NCBI RefSeq assembly: GCF_038397735.1
Contig: NZ_CP151635.1
Location: 3,224,001-3,288,000 of the forward strand
Length of the DNA stretch: 64,000 bases
From: Microbacterium sp. LWH13-1.2
Lineage (GTDB): Bacteria; Actinomycetota; Actinomycetes; Actinomycetales; Microbacteriaceae
Direction: 5' to 3'
Made by a program: the position numbers and the translations under genes. Position 1 is the stretch's first letter; each line of letters begins with the position of its first letter. The notes below the pieces were generated by a model. The model was not told the origin of the DNA. It searched no databases and was given only the letters and a program-made list of their open reading frames with translations. Positions 15,905 through 23,408 of the stretch are shown piece by piece.

Positions 15905-16878
15905 CCGTCGGTCTGCCGACTCAGCCGAGCGCAGTCCGGGCACACCCGGTACCGGCCGACATCGTGCCGCGTCAGATCGGTCCACGGCTCCCGTCTGCCG
16001 ACGGTTCTCGAGCAGTCGTCGCACCGGCGCCGAGGACGGGCGACGAGGAGCAGGCCGAGCAGCATCAGCAGCCCTGCGGCGATTCCGAACAGCAGGAGGG
16101 AGCCCGCACCGGTGGCCGCCAGGCGCTGGGGTTGCGCATCGACATCCCCCGACATGGTGGCGACCACGTCGAAGGCGAGTTCGGTGGAGGCGGCACCCCC
16201 GATGCGATGCCGAGTCGTCTCCGCCCGAAGCTCGAATCCGATCTCCACGCTCACCGTCTCACCGTGAGCGACCTGAACCTGCGCGATCTCCACGACGCCC
16301 ACCGATCGGTCACGCAGCGCGGCGTAGGGCTGCGTCCCCTCGATGCCGCCCACGTTCCAGAACAGCTCGACGTCGTCGGCGAGGTCAGGGTTGCGGGCTG
16401 CCTCGGGAATGACCTCGCCGAACCGCAGCGACACCGCCAGGTCGGCGCGAGATGGACCGGTGTTCGTCAACAGCAGCGTGCGTCGTGTGCGGTCACCCGG
16501 CGATGCGACCCGGTCGCCGACGAACGAGGCCTCGGCGGTGGAGTACGAGCGACCCGACCAGTCCAGGTGCGTCGCCTCGCCGTCCCAGGTGGCCGTAGTG
16601 ACGGCGCCCCAGGAATCGGCTCGAACGTCGGATGCCGCCGCCGGTGCCGCGCCCGCGGGGCCGCCCGTCGCCGCGATCCGGCCTGGCTGGACTGACGGCG
16701 ACGCGGGCAGGACGCCGGCCGCCGAGAGCACGCCTGCCAGGGTGAACAGGAGGACCAGAGCGAGGATCCACGAGACGAGCGACGCTCGACGGTTTCGCCG
16801 GCGAGAGTCGGCGAGCACGTCGTCGAGGACTCCGGATACGGGGTACGCAGTAGAGGCGGCGGGGTGCGGGTGCGACAT
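15556..16878 (-). CDS. Membrane zinc-ribbon protein of the SipW locus, over-long C-terminus
   Basis: The 440-aa frame starts at ATG 16878, sharing one base with the signal-peptidase stop (TGATG). Residues 1-40 are cytoplasmic, a helix lies at about 36-58 (WILALVLLFTLAGVLSAAGV), then an extracytoplasmic beta-rich region of about 190 residues, a second helix (LLLFGIAAGLLMLLGLLLVA) and a cytoplasmic zinc ribbon with CDDC and CPDC pairs. After CPDCARLSRQTDG the frame fails to stop and runs 116 codons antisense through the nuclease gene. The tail has no recognisable fold. I suspect the functional protein ends near 15.9 kb and an ancestral stop was lost. Confidence 0.65.
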   Translation of the reverse strand: MSHPHPAASTAYPVSGVLDDVLADSRRRNRRASLVSWILALVLLFTLAGVLSAAGVLPASPSVQPGRIAATGGPAGAAPAAASDVRADSWGAVTTATWDGEATHLDWSGRSYSTAEASFVGDRVASPGDRTRRTLLLTNTGPSRADLAVSLRFGEVIPEAARNPDLADDVELFWNVGGIEGTQPYAALRDRSVGVVEIAQVQVAHGETVSVEIGFELRAETTRHRIGGAASTELAFDVVATMSGDVDAQPQRLAATGAGSLLLFGIAAGLLMLLGLLLVARPRRRCDDCSRTVGRREPWTDLTRHDVGRYRVCPDCARLSRQTDGQSAMSSEEVREIHSVGRMLPRRSTSASPSAPTSTPVIRAISATGTWNVRKAPRGGAASRPRLVSTRSVWSRMKPADAGPSGPCHAATFQNRRGMRMPRYVGSSSASTGAVKTETH

Positions 16879-17666
16879 CACTGGTCTCTCTCGGGATTCG
16901 TCGTGGTCGGGAGCAGTTCGCGGAAGGAGTCCTCGTCGACAGGCGGCAGTCGCAGTCGCGCGAACTGGAGTTCCCGCTCGCGGATCGCGAGCTCGCGTTC
17001 GCGGAGATCGAGTTCCCGGACCCGCAGCTCGTCGAGCGACGGTGCAGGAGCGGATACCGCGGCGCCCCCACCCGACCCCGAAGTCAGGATCACGCGTGTC
17101 CGCGGCTTCCTGAACGTGCTCCAGAGGCCGTAGCCGAGCAGACCGGTGCCGAGAACGATGCCGAGCATCAGGAGGTTCTCCGACACCCACTGCCGCACCC
17201 ATCCGAGCGCGGGGAGGCTGTAGAGGAAAGCACCTCGCACCTGCTCGGGCGATACGGGGGCGTCCTCCGCCGAGTTGGCATCGCCCTGGGTGATGAAGCG
17301 GCAGTCGGCGCCGTCGTCGAACGCGCCGACGGTCTTGCCCACGACCCGGTGGGTGATGAGCGCCGGATTCCCGGGCTCGGGTAGGTAGGTGACGATGTCG
17401 CCGACGCCGATCTCGGTGCACACCTGATCGGGTGCGACGCCTCGCACGGCCACGATGTCGCCCGGCGCGAGGGTCGGCTCCATGGAACCGGTGAGCACGG
17501 TGAGCGATGACCCTCCGGCCACTCGCGGCACCACGACGAGTGCGGCGATGAGCGCGATCACCGTCACGACGAACGCGAGCGACACGGCTCGCCCGGCGAT
17601 GCGCCAGGGCGATTCGTACCAGCTCTTCTGGATCCTGCCGGCGGTGCGCATGCGTCCGTCTCTCAT
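16878..17666 (-). CDS. sipW: SipW-type signal peptidase I
   Basis: A 262-aa ER/SipW-type signal peptidase. It has a membrane anchor (VVTVIALIAALVVVPRVAGG), the catalytic Ser in VLTGSMEPTLAPGDIV, and His instead of the bacterial Lys in LITHRVVGKT. FITQGDANSAEDAPV is the conserved GD-x-N box, and a second helix follows. An unusual charged C-terminus of about 80 residues contains the heptad-like run ELDLRERELAIRERELQ. It should process the neighbouring exported proteins with SipW-cognate signals. ATG 17666 has no good ribosome site; ATG 17651 is the alternative. A hairpin separates it from the exported-protein gene upstream. Confidence 0.9.
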   Translation of the reverse strand: MRDGRMRTAGRIQKSWYESPWRIAGRAVSLAFVVTVIALIAALVVVPRVAGGSSLTVLTGSMEPTLAPGDIVAVRGVAPDQVCTEIGVGDIVTYLPEPGNPALITHRVVGKTVGAFDDGADCRFITQGDANSAEDAPVSPEQVRGAFLYSLPALGWVRQWVSENLLMLGIVLGTGLLGYGLWSTFRKPRTRVILTSGSGGGAAVSAPAPSLDELRVRELDLRERELAIRERELQFARLRLPPVDEDSFRELLPTTTNPERDQ

Positions 17667-17685
17667 CGGTGGGGTGGTGTTCGCA

Positions 17686-17713
17686 GGAGGCGCCCCGGTC
17701 GCGGGGCGCCTCC
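17686..17713 (-). terminator. Hairpin between exported-protein gene and sipW
   Basis: GGAGGCGCCCC (17686-17696) and GGGGCGCCTCC (17703-17713) make a perfect 11-bp stem with a 6-nt loop, 13 bp after the exported-protein stop and 20 bp before sipW. It probably acts as a partial terminator, lowering peptidase expression relative to its abundant substrate. Confidence 0.65.
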
Positions 17714-17725
17714 CGACCGGGGTGC

Positions 17726-18460
17726 TTAGAACTGCTCTCCGGTGTCGCGAACCTGCTCGAGCCTGAGGTTCAACCCGGCGAGCGTGTCGGTCAGCGTGAC
17801 GTCGGTGCGGTCGGTGACCGTCGACGAGAAGGTGCCGTAGACGACGACCGTCAGGTCCTCCGTGGTCGCGGCCATCGGGAGCACCGTGATGCCGTTCGCG
17901 TCCTCGAGGCCGGCATCCTGTCCTGTCTGCGGTGCCGACAGGTAGAGCAGGGTCGCATCTGCCGTGACGGGCAGAGCGGTCTCGGTCTGCACGAGGGCGC
18001 CGTCCTGGTACACCTCGTACGTGTACGTCATGCCGCTGATGTCGTACTCGTTCAGCGCGGAGCCCTCGAGCGCGAGTCGACCGACGAGGTTGTCTCCCTC
18101 GAGGGTCACGTCGGCCGAGAACGAGGCCGCGACCTTGTCGCCGGGAACGATGCGCCAGGTCGACGCGTCCGCCGGGGAGAGCGCGTGGCCGAGCTGCGAT
18201 CCGTCGGTACCGGTGACCGTGGCGGTCGCGTCGTCGCGGTCTGCGGACACGTCCCAGAAGGTCGTGTCGGCGGTCTGCACGACATCGAGGTCTCCAGCGG
18301 TGATCTGTCCTCCGCTGAAGCCGTCGGTCGCGGTCCACAGGGCGAACGTCGAGCCGCCCGCGAGCAGGGCTGCGGCCCCGCCGGCGACGAGCAGCAGTGC
18401 GCCGCGGCGCTTCTTCCTCTCTTCGGTCACGACGATGATCTGGGGGTTCTCGGTACTCAT
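17726..18460 (-). CDS. SipW-dependent exported protein (RER_14450-like)
   Basis: A 244-aa secreted protein. After a charged start (TEERKKRRG), the helix ALLLVAGGAAALLAGGSTFA is followed by LWTATDGFSGGQITAGDLDV, the SipW-cognate pattern (ALW...G...AGDL) of the alternate-signal exported proteins related to TasA and camelysin. The mature part (about 200 residues) is predicted beta-rich with no Cys. ATG 18460 has AAAGGAG upstream, the best ribosome site in the locus, suggesting high expression. It is the likely main structural subunit. Confidence 0.85.
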   Translation of the reverse strand: MSTENPQIIVVTEERKKRRGALLLVAGGAAALLAGGSTFALWTATDGFSGGQITAGDLDVVQTADTTFWDVSADRDDATATVTGTDGSQLGHALSPADASTWRIVPGDKVAASFSADVTLEGDNLVGRLALEGSALNEYDISGMTYTYEVYQDGALVQTETALPVTADATLLYLSAPQTGQDAGLEDANGITVLPMAATTEDLTVVVYGTFSSTVTDRTDVTLTDTLAGLNLRLEQVRDTGEQF

Positions 18461-18540
18461 GCGAGTGCTCCTTTGTGATGGTGGTCGGGTGTGGCGCGGC
18501 AGGACCTCGGGTCCGGCCGTCGGGATGAGGACCTCGGGTG

Positions 18541-19455
18541 CTATCGCGTGGCGTGATCGCCGGGAGCGATGGCGGGGTTCGCGTTGGTCACGCGGGGGTC
18601 GATGCGGATCACGAGGTCCGGTTCCCCTGCGGGATCGGGGTGCACGGTCCCGTTCCACGACGAGTCGTCGCGCGACAGGGTGCCGTCGTCACCGATTCCC
18701 TCCGCCCACGCGATGTGGTCGTAGACGCCGATGGCCTTGAGCGATGCCGGGAAGGCGACTGCGGCCTCCCAGGTGTCGAAGTCCCGGTTCTCGCTGCCGT
18801 CCACGGCGATCCCGTGGGCGCTCGCCTCCGAGGCGTACAGCCCGTCCGTGCGGTGGTTCCAGAGCATCGCGACGCACCAGGTCTGGCTGATCTGAACGCC
18901 CGAGGGATTGGCGGCCGGCTCCTGCAGCGTGCGATCGACGGCGTCGGTCAGGTGGACGTTCGCCCCGGCTTCGCCCTCGAGCCCCTCGGGAGCGTCCGGG
19001 ATCACCGAGCAGTCGTCGCCGAGGCCTGCCGGATAGATCCGGACCGTCGAGTCCGCCAGGAGCGTGCCGTCCTCGGCGGCACCGTCTATCAGGTCGGCGG
19101 TGCGTCCATCACTCCAGACCTGAGGGCCTATCGTGATGTCGTAGTCGAGCCCGGCGATGCCGAGAGCGGCTCCGGTCACGTGGAATCGCCGGATCACCGG
19201 TTCGGTCCTCAGACCGCCCTGATCGAGCACCGTGGCGATCTCACTGCCGGGCACGGTGATCTCCACCGGCTCACCCGACTCCGACAGCGCCGTCTGCGAC
19301 TCCGCAGATGCTCCGAAGGTCAGCGCCCCCGTGCGCATCTCGGGCACGACGACGGCGTCATTCGTGGTCCACAGCGCGTTCGCAGTGGAGACCGAGCCGA
19401 CGGTCATCACACCGGCGATCGCCGCGGTGAGCGAGAGAACCGCACGCCGCCTCAT
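18541..19455 (-). CDS. SipW-dependent exported protein with two Cys
   Basis: A 304-aa exported protein. The N-terminus RRRAVLSLTAAIAGVMTVG is a short signal helix, and ANALWTTNDAVVVPEMRTGA gives the ALW...TG(A/D)L pattern of SipW substrates. The mature domain is beta-rich and carries two Cys (DDCSV and TWCVAM) that may form a disulfide. It begins in the stop of the preceding gene (ATGA overlap). Probably a minor or cap subunit of the same surface structure. Confidence 0.8.
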   Translation of the reverse strand: MRRRAVLSLTAAIAGVMTVGSVSTANALWTTNDAVVVPEMRTGALTFGASAESQTALSESGEPVEITVPGSEIATVLDQGGLRTEPVIRRFHVTGAALGIAGLDYDITIGPQVWSDGRTADLIDGAAEDGTLLADSTVRIYPAGLGDDCSVIPDAPEGLEGEAGANVHLTDAVDRTLQEPAANPSGVQISQTWCVAMLWNHRTDGLYASEASAHGIAVDGSENRDFDTWEAAVAFPASLKAIGVYDHIAWAEGIGDDGTLSRDDSSWNGTVHPDPAGEPDLVIRIDPRVTNANPAIAPGDHATR

Positions 19456-20102
19456 GATCCGGCCCCGCTTCCACGCACCTGGTCGAGACGCACGATCAGG
19501 TCGCCCGCCGCCCAGATGCTCGCGGCGCTGCGCACGTCGTCGTCCGTCCAGACGTAGTCGCCTCGCACCTCGACCCTCACGATCACTGTCCATCGGTCGG
19601 TCTCGCCCTGCGGCGAACCCACGAGACCGGGCACGGCCAGCGGCCCGCCACCGGGAGCCCCGGTGGCGACGACATCGCCCTCGGCATCCTCCACGCGGAG
19701 CGTCACCGCGATGTCGCCCGCATCCACCTGCGCCTGCACGTCGAGGGGGGACGCGAATCCGACGCTCAGCGCACCGACCAGGTTCTCTCCGCACAGATAG
19801 GTCTGGAGCGGCTGGGCGATCTCGATCACGTCGCCCGGCATCGTGAAGAAGTCGCTCGGGGTGCTCACCAGCTCTCCGGATCGGGGCTCGGTCACCCCCG
19901 GGGTGATCTGCTGCCACGACGCGGGCTCGGTCGTCATGGCCAGATCCCCCGCACGCCACAGCGACCCCGAGAACGTGTCCTCCGACGACCACAGGGCGTA
20001 CGTGCCGGCACCGATCGCAGCGACGGTCAGTGCCGCGACGGCGACGGCGCTGATGAGGAGCGTCGCCCTCCTCGTGCGAGGCGGCGTGTCGACCGCGGTC
20101 AT
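19452..20102 (-). CDS. SipW-dependent exported protein
   Basis: A 216-aa exported protein with basic start (PRTRR), helix ATLLISAVAVAALTVAAIGAG and TYALWSSEDTFSGSLWRAGD, an almost ideal SipW-cognate signal. The mature part is predicted beta-sandwich, with one Cys (TYLCGEN). Its ATG overlaps the stop of the large beta-helix gene and its stop overlaps the next start, so three genes are translationally chained. Probably a companion fibre subunit. Confidence 0.83.
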   Translation of the reverse strand: MTAVDTPPRTRRATLLISAVAVAALTVAAIGAGTYALWSSEDTFSGSLWRAGDLAMTTEPASWQQITPGVTEPRSGELVSTPSDFFTMPGDVIEIAQPLQTYLCGENLVGALSVGFASPLDVQAQVDAGDIAVTLRVEDAEGDVVATGAPGGGPLAVPGLVGSPQGETDRWTVIVRVEVRGDYVWTDDDVRSAASIWAAGDLIVRLDQVRGSGAGS

Positions 20103-22933
20103 CGGCGCCACCCCTCAGCGCTGCCGTTCGAGAAGATCGTTCCGCACGCGGCGACCTTCTTGCTGTCACCGACCGCGAGCTGCGGGATCGAGCCGATCAG
20201 GCCGCCGGTGCCGAGACGCAGGTCGGAATCCGTGACGAGGATGTCATGCAGGTTCGTGACCCAGTCGTCCGCCGATCGGTTCGTCACCGTGTACACGAAG
20301 CACACGGCCTGCCCGTCGACGAGCCTCGACCCGGTGAGCACCGGAGTGCCCGTCTGCTCGATCGTCGCGGGAGTCGAGGCATCGGTCACCGCGGCGAACG
20401 CGCGCTTCTCGATGTCGATCGTCGGATCGGTGGCGAACAGGAACGGTGTCACCGACGGCACGACCAGCCCGTCGTAGTTCGTGTCGCTCGACGCGACGGT
20501 CGCCGCGATCGTCGCCCTCGTGTTCGCCCGGACATCCCCGGCACTCGCCTTCACCACGATCGGCTCGGTCGAACGGCCACCGGGGGCGATGACCGGTGAA
20601 TCGGTCGACAGGTGGACGCCGTTCTCGGAACCCACCGCGTCGACCTGCGACGAGAACGTCACCGGCGATGTCGGCACCGGAGCGCCCGCGCGGAGCATCA
20701 GGGCATACGTCTTGCCTTTCTTCTCGCCTGTCACGAGGGTGAAGCGGGGCGCCGTCACCTGCAGCGGGTTGACGAACGTGATGCCGGCGTCGACCGAGGT
20801 CGCGGCCAGGAGATTACTCAGACCAGAGGTCGAGGTCACGCTCCCGGCAGCGATGCCCGCGGACACCGCGGCCGAGTCGTCGACCCTGGCGACCACCTCG
20901 AACTGGAGACCGTTCTTGCCGGCGACAGGCGTCACCGAGACGACTCTCGGGTTGATCCGTGCCGCATCGAGGGTGTCCGCCGTCGCGGTGGCTGCCAGCT
21001 GGACATCATCGGGGGTGACGGTCGAGGGATCCAGCGGCAACGACGACGTGAGCAGGTAGCGGAGGTCCCGGCTCATCGTGGGGTCGTTCTGACCTGCCGC
21101 CTGCTCGAGCGCGAGGATCGGCCGGCAGTTCCCGGTCACAGCGACCGTGCGGCTGAACTGCGACGAGGTGAGCTGGGGCGTGGTCTCGACGTGCGTCTGC
21201 ACGCGCACGAATCCCGACACGTCGCCGGTCGTGGCGTTCACGGCCTGCGCGGAGGCGGTCGCAGTGGCGGCGGCGAGCGGTTGCGGGCCGACGGGCAGCG
21301 CCACAGCGACCGATGCCGTGGCCGCCGTCACTCCGGTCACACGCCCCAGGTAGATCTCGGCGGTGCGATCGGCCGTCCAGTACACGTCGAGCGAGACGGG
21401 TCCGGTGGGGATGTTCTGCCCGGTCACCGGTCTCTGCACGGCGAACTCCGCCGGGCAGGTCCCTCCGGTGAACCCGACTCGAGGCGTCGCGACCAGCGCG
21501 GTGCTCGAGGGAGCGGCGACCACGGCGGCGGTCGACGCCGGGAACCAGGTCGCCACCGACAGGTTCGAGTCCGAGCCGTTGTCGACGAGGAGCGCTCCCC
21601 CGTCGGCGGTCTCTTCGCCCGTGGCCGGCCTGCCCTGCGAGCCCGATCGCGTTCCGAAGGTGTTCCCCGAGACCGTCGTCAGACCGCTGCGCGAGAGTCG
21701 GATGCTGGAGTCGTATCCGTCGATGAAGTTGTCGGTGATGCTGAGTCCGCTCGGCACCGTGCCGCTGCGGGTCAGGCCATCCCAGCGGATAGCGATGCTC
21801 TGCCCCGAGGCCGCGCGCACGATGTCGTTGCGCGAGATCCTGTTCTCGCCGGTGAGTGTGCCCGGTGGCAGGGTGATGAACGCGTACTCGTCTCCCGACC
21901 CGTCGCCGGTGGAGTTGAGGAACTGGTTGCCCGAGATGGTCAGATTCGACAGCCGCACGCCCGAGCTGCCGCCGTTCGAGAACTTGAATCCCGTGGCCCC
22001 GTTGAGGTTCTTCACCACCGAGTCCTGGAACGAGAAGCCGTCGAGAACGACGTTGGAGTCACGCGGCGAGAAGGTCGTCAGGTTGGTGCGGCAGCCGGAG
22101 CCGTCTGACCCGTTGCACGTGCCTCCGGAGGTGTAGTTCACCGTGACGCGCGAGATGGTGATGTTCTTCATCGGCGTCGTGGTCGTCGCATTGAACAGGA
22201 ACAAGCCCGAGGTCTGCTGGCTCTCGTGGAAGAACCCCTGCAGCGAGTAGTCGCTGACCGAGATGTCACTCGCTCCTTGGCGATACACGACGAAGCGCTC
22301 GGGATAGTAGTTCTCCCTGGTGACGGTCGAGCCCCCGGTGAGGCTCACCCTCTTGGCCTGCTCGCCCATCACGATCGACGTGCCACTGGAGAGGATGTTC
22401 GTGAAGTTCTTCAGGACGACGTCCGGCCCGGCCACCTCGAACGCCGCCCCCTCCACCGACTCCGATGTGGGGATGATGGAGAGGCGGTTGTCGAGATCGA
22501 TGGTCACCGGTGCGGTGATGCGATAGAAGGCACCGTCGTCCCAGCTCGACACGGCGGACGTCTGCATCCAGTTCGCGGCCGATCGGGTCATGACCGGGCG
22601 GATGGTTCCGCTGAGACCGGGCTGCACGCTGATGACGACGGCACCCGGCGCGCCCTTCAGGGCGTTCGACTCCTCGAGCGCCGCGCGGAGTGTGCAAGTG
22701 CCCGCAGCGGTCAGGCACACGCCGTCACCGGGTGTCTGATCGATTCCGGAGAAGGCGGTGCTCGTGATCACGAGCTCGTGGCTCGGAGCCGACATCGCCG
22801 GCCCCGCCACCACGACGGCGCCTGCGATCAGGCCGAGGCATGCCGTGATCGCGGCGGCGAGACGCACGCGCCGTGCCGCTCGGCGTCGGCGCCGCAGCGT
22901 TCGGCGGCCTGGTGATCGAGGGCTCTCGCTCAC
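20099..22933 (-). CDS. Large exported beta-helix/CSLREA-like surface protein
   Basis: A 944-aa exported protein, first gene of the operon. An Arg-rich start ([15 protein letters not shown]) and a helix ending at MSA form the signal. Next is a CSLREA-like segment (TPGDGVCLTAAGTCTLRAAL), then a right-handed parallel beta-helix region (about 90-480) with repeating N-x-F/I and SGN-type turns, several Ig-like beta regions, and a C-terminal DUF11-like domain (VCFVYTVTNRSADDW). No membrane anchor or sorting motif is seen. GTG 22933 is preferred since GGAGA precedes it by 8 nt; ATG 22948 overlaps that site. Likely an adhesin or matrix protein. Confidence 0.8.
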   Translation of the reverse strand: MSESPRSPGRRTLRRRRRAARRVRLAAAITACLGLIAGAVVVAGPAMSAPSHELVITSTAFSGIDQTPGDGVCLTAAGTCTLRAALEESNALKGAPGAVVISVQPGLSGTIRPVMTRSAANWMQTSAVSSWDDGAFYRITAPVTIDLDNRLSIIPTSESVEGAAFEVAGPDVVLKNFTNILSSGTSIVMGEQAKRVSLTGGSTVTRENYYPERFVVYRQGASDISVSDYSLQGFFHESQQTSGLFLFNATTTTPMKNITISRVTVNYTSGGTCNGSDGSGCRTNLTTFSPRDSNVVLDGFSFQDSVVKNLNGATGFKFSNGGSSGVRLSNLTISGNQFLNSTGDGSGDEYAFITLPPGTLTGENRISRNDIVRAASGQSIAIRWDGLTRSGTVPSGLSITDNFIDGYDSSIRLSRSGLTTVSGNTFGTRSGSQGRPATGEETADGGALLVDNGSDSNLSVATWFPASTAAVVAAPSSTALVATPRVGFTGGTCPAEFAVQRPVTGQNIPTGPVSLDVYWTADRTAEIYLGRVTGVTAATASVAVALPVGPQPLAAATATASAQAVNATTGDVSGFVRVQTHVETTPQLTSSQFSRTVAVTGNCRPILALEQAAGQNDPTMSRDLRYLLTSSLPLDPSTVTPDDVQLAATATADTLDAARINPRVVSVTPVAGKNGLQFEVVARVDDSAAVSAGIAAGSVTSTSGLSNLLAATSVDAGITFVNPLQVTAPRFTLVTGEKKGKTYALMLRAGAPVPTSPVTFSSQVDAVGSENGVHLSTDSPVIAPGGRSTEPIVVKASAGDVRANTRATIAATVASSDTNYDGLVVPSVTPFLFATDPTIDIEKRAFAAVTDASTPATIEQTGTPVLTGSRLVDGQAVCFVYTVTNRSADDWVTNLHDILVTDSDLRLGTGGLIGSIPQLAVGDSKKVAACGTIFSNGSAEGWRR

Positions 22934-22948
22934 GGTTATCGTCTCCAT

Positions 22949-23408
22949 GCGTTCGGGCGCGCGCTGATGTCACGCTGTTTCTCGGGTGGGGTAGGACCGC
23001 GGGGCACGATGTGCGCAGATGGGCGGTGACTGTAAGGATGCGGCCCGCAGCCTGCCGGAACCCGGGATTCCGATCCCGTCAGCACTCGGCCGCGTCGATC
23101 TCAGTGGCCGTCGTGGTCGGCTACGTAGTGCAGGCTCGCGAACCTGAGGATTCCGTGTCGCGGATGCTCAGTACCAGCCCTCCCAGTACTGCACCGCGAC
23201 GAAACCTCTGCCACGGCGCGCTCGGAAGTACGCAAGCTCGGCGCTCGCCCCGCGTAGGCGGCGTGCTCACCGTGATCATCCGGGGACTCGGCGCGACAGG
23301 ATCAGAGCTGGCGGGGCGGCCGTATCGGCCGCCGCCGGTGCGCCTATCTCTGCGGAGTCCAGGAGAGTACGTTTTGCATAGGTACAGCACGTGAGGAGGC
23401 GAGAACTC
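22949..23408. other. 460-bp divergent intergenic region
   Basis: The region separates the minus-strand exported-protein operon from the LuxR-family gene. Apart from the 19-bp palindrome at 23315-23333 and the regulator's ribosome site, I see no gene; open frames here have poor third-position GC and no ribosome site. It should hold both promoters. Confidence 0.6.
23315..23333. promoter_or_regulatory. Palindrome in the divergent control region
   Basis: GGCGGCCG-TAT-CGGCCGCC (23315-23333) is a perfect dyad of 8-bp arms, 76 bp before the LuxR-family ATG. It could be an operator for that regulator or a leader hairpin. Confidence 0.35.
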
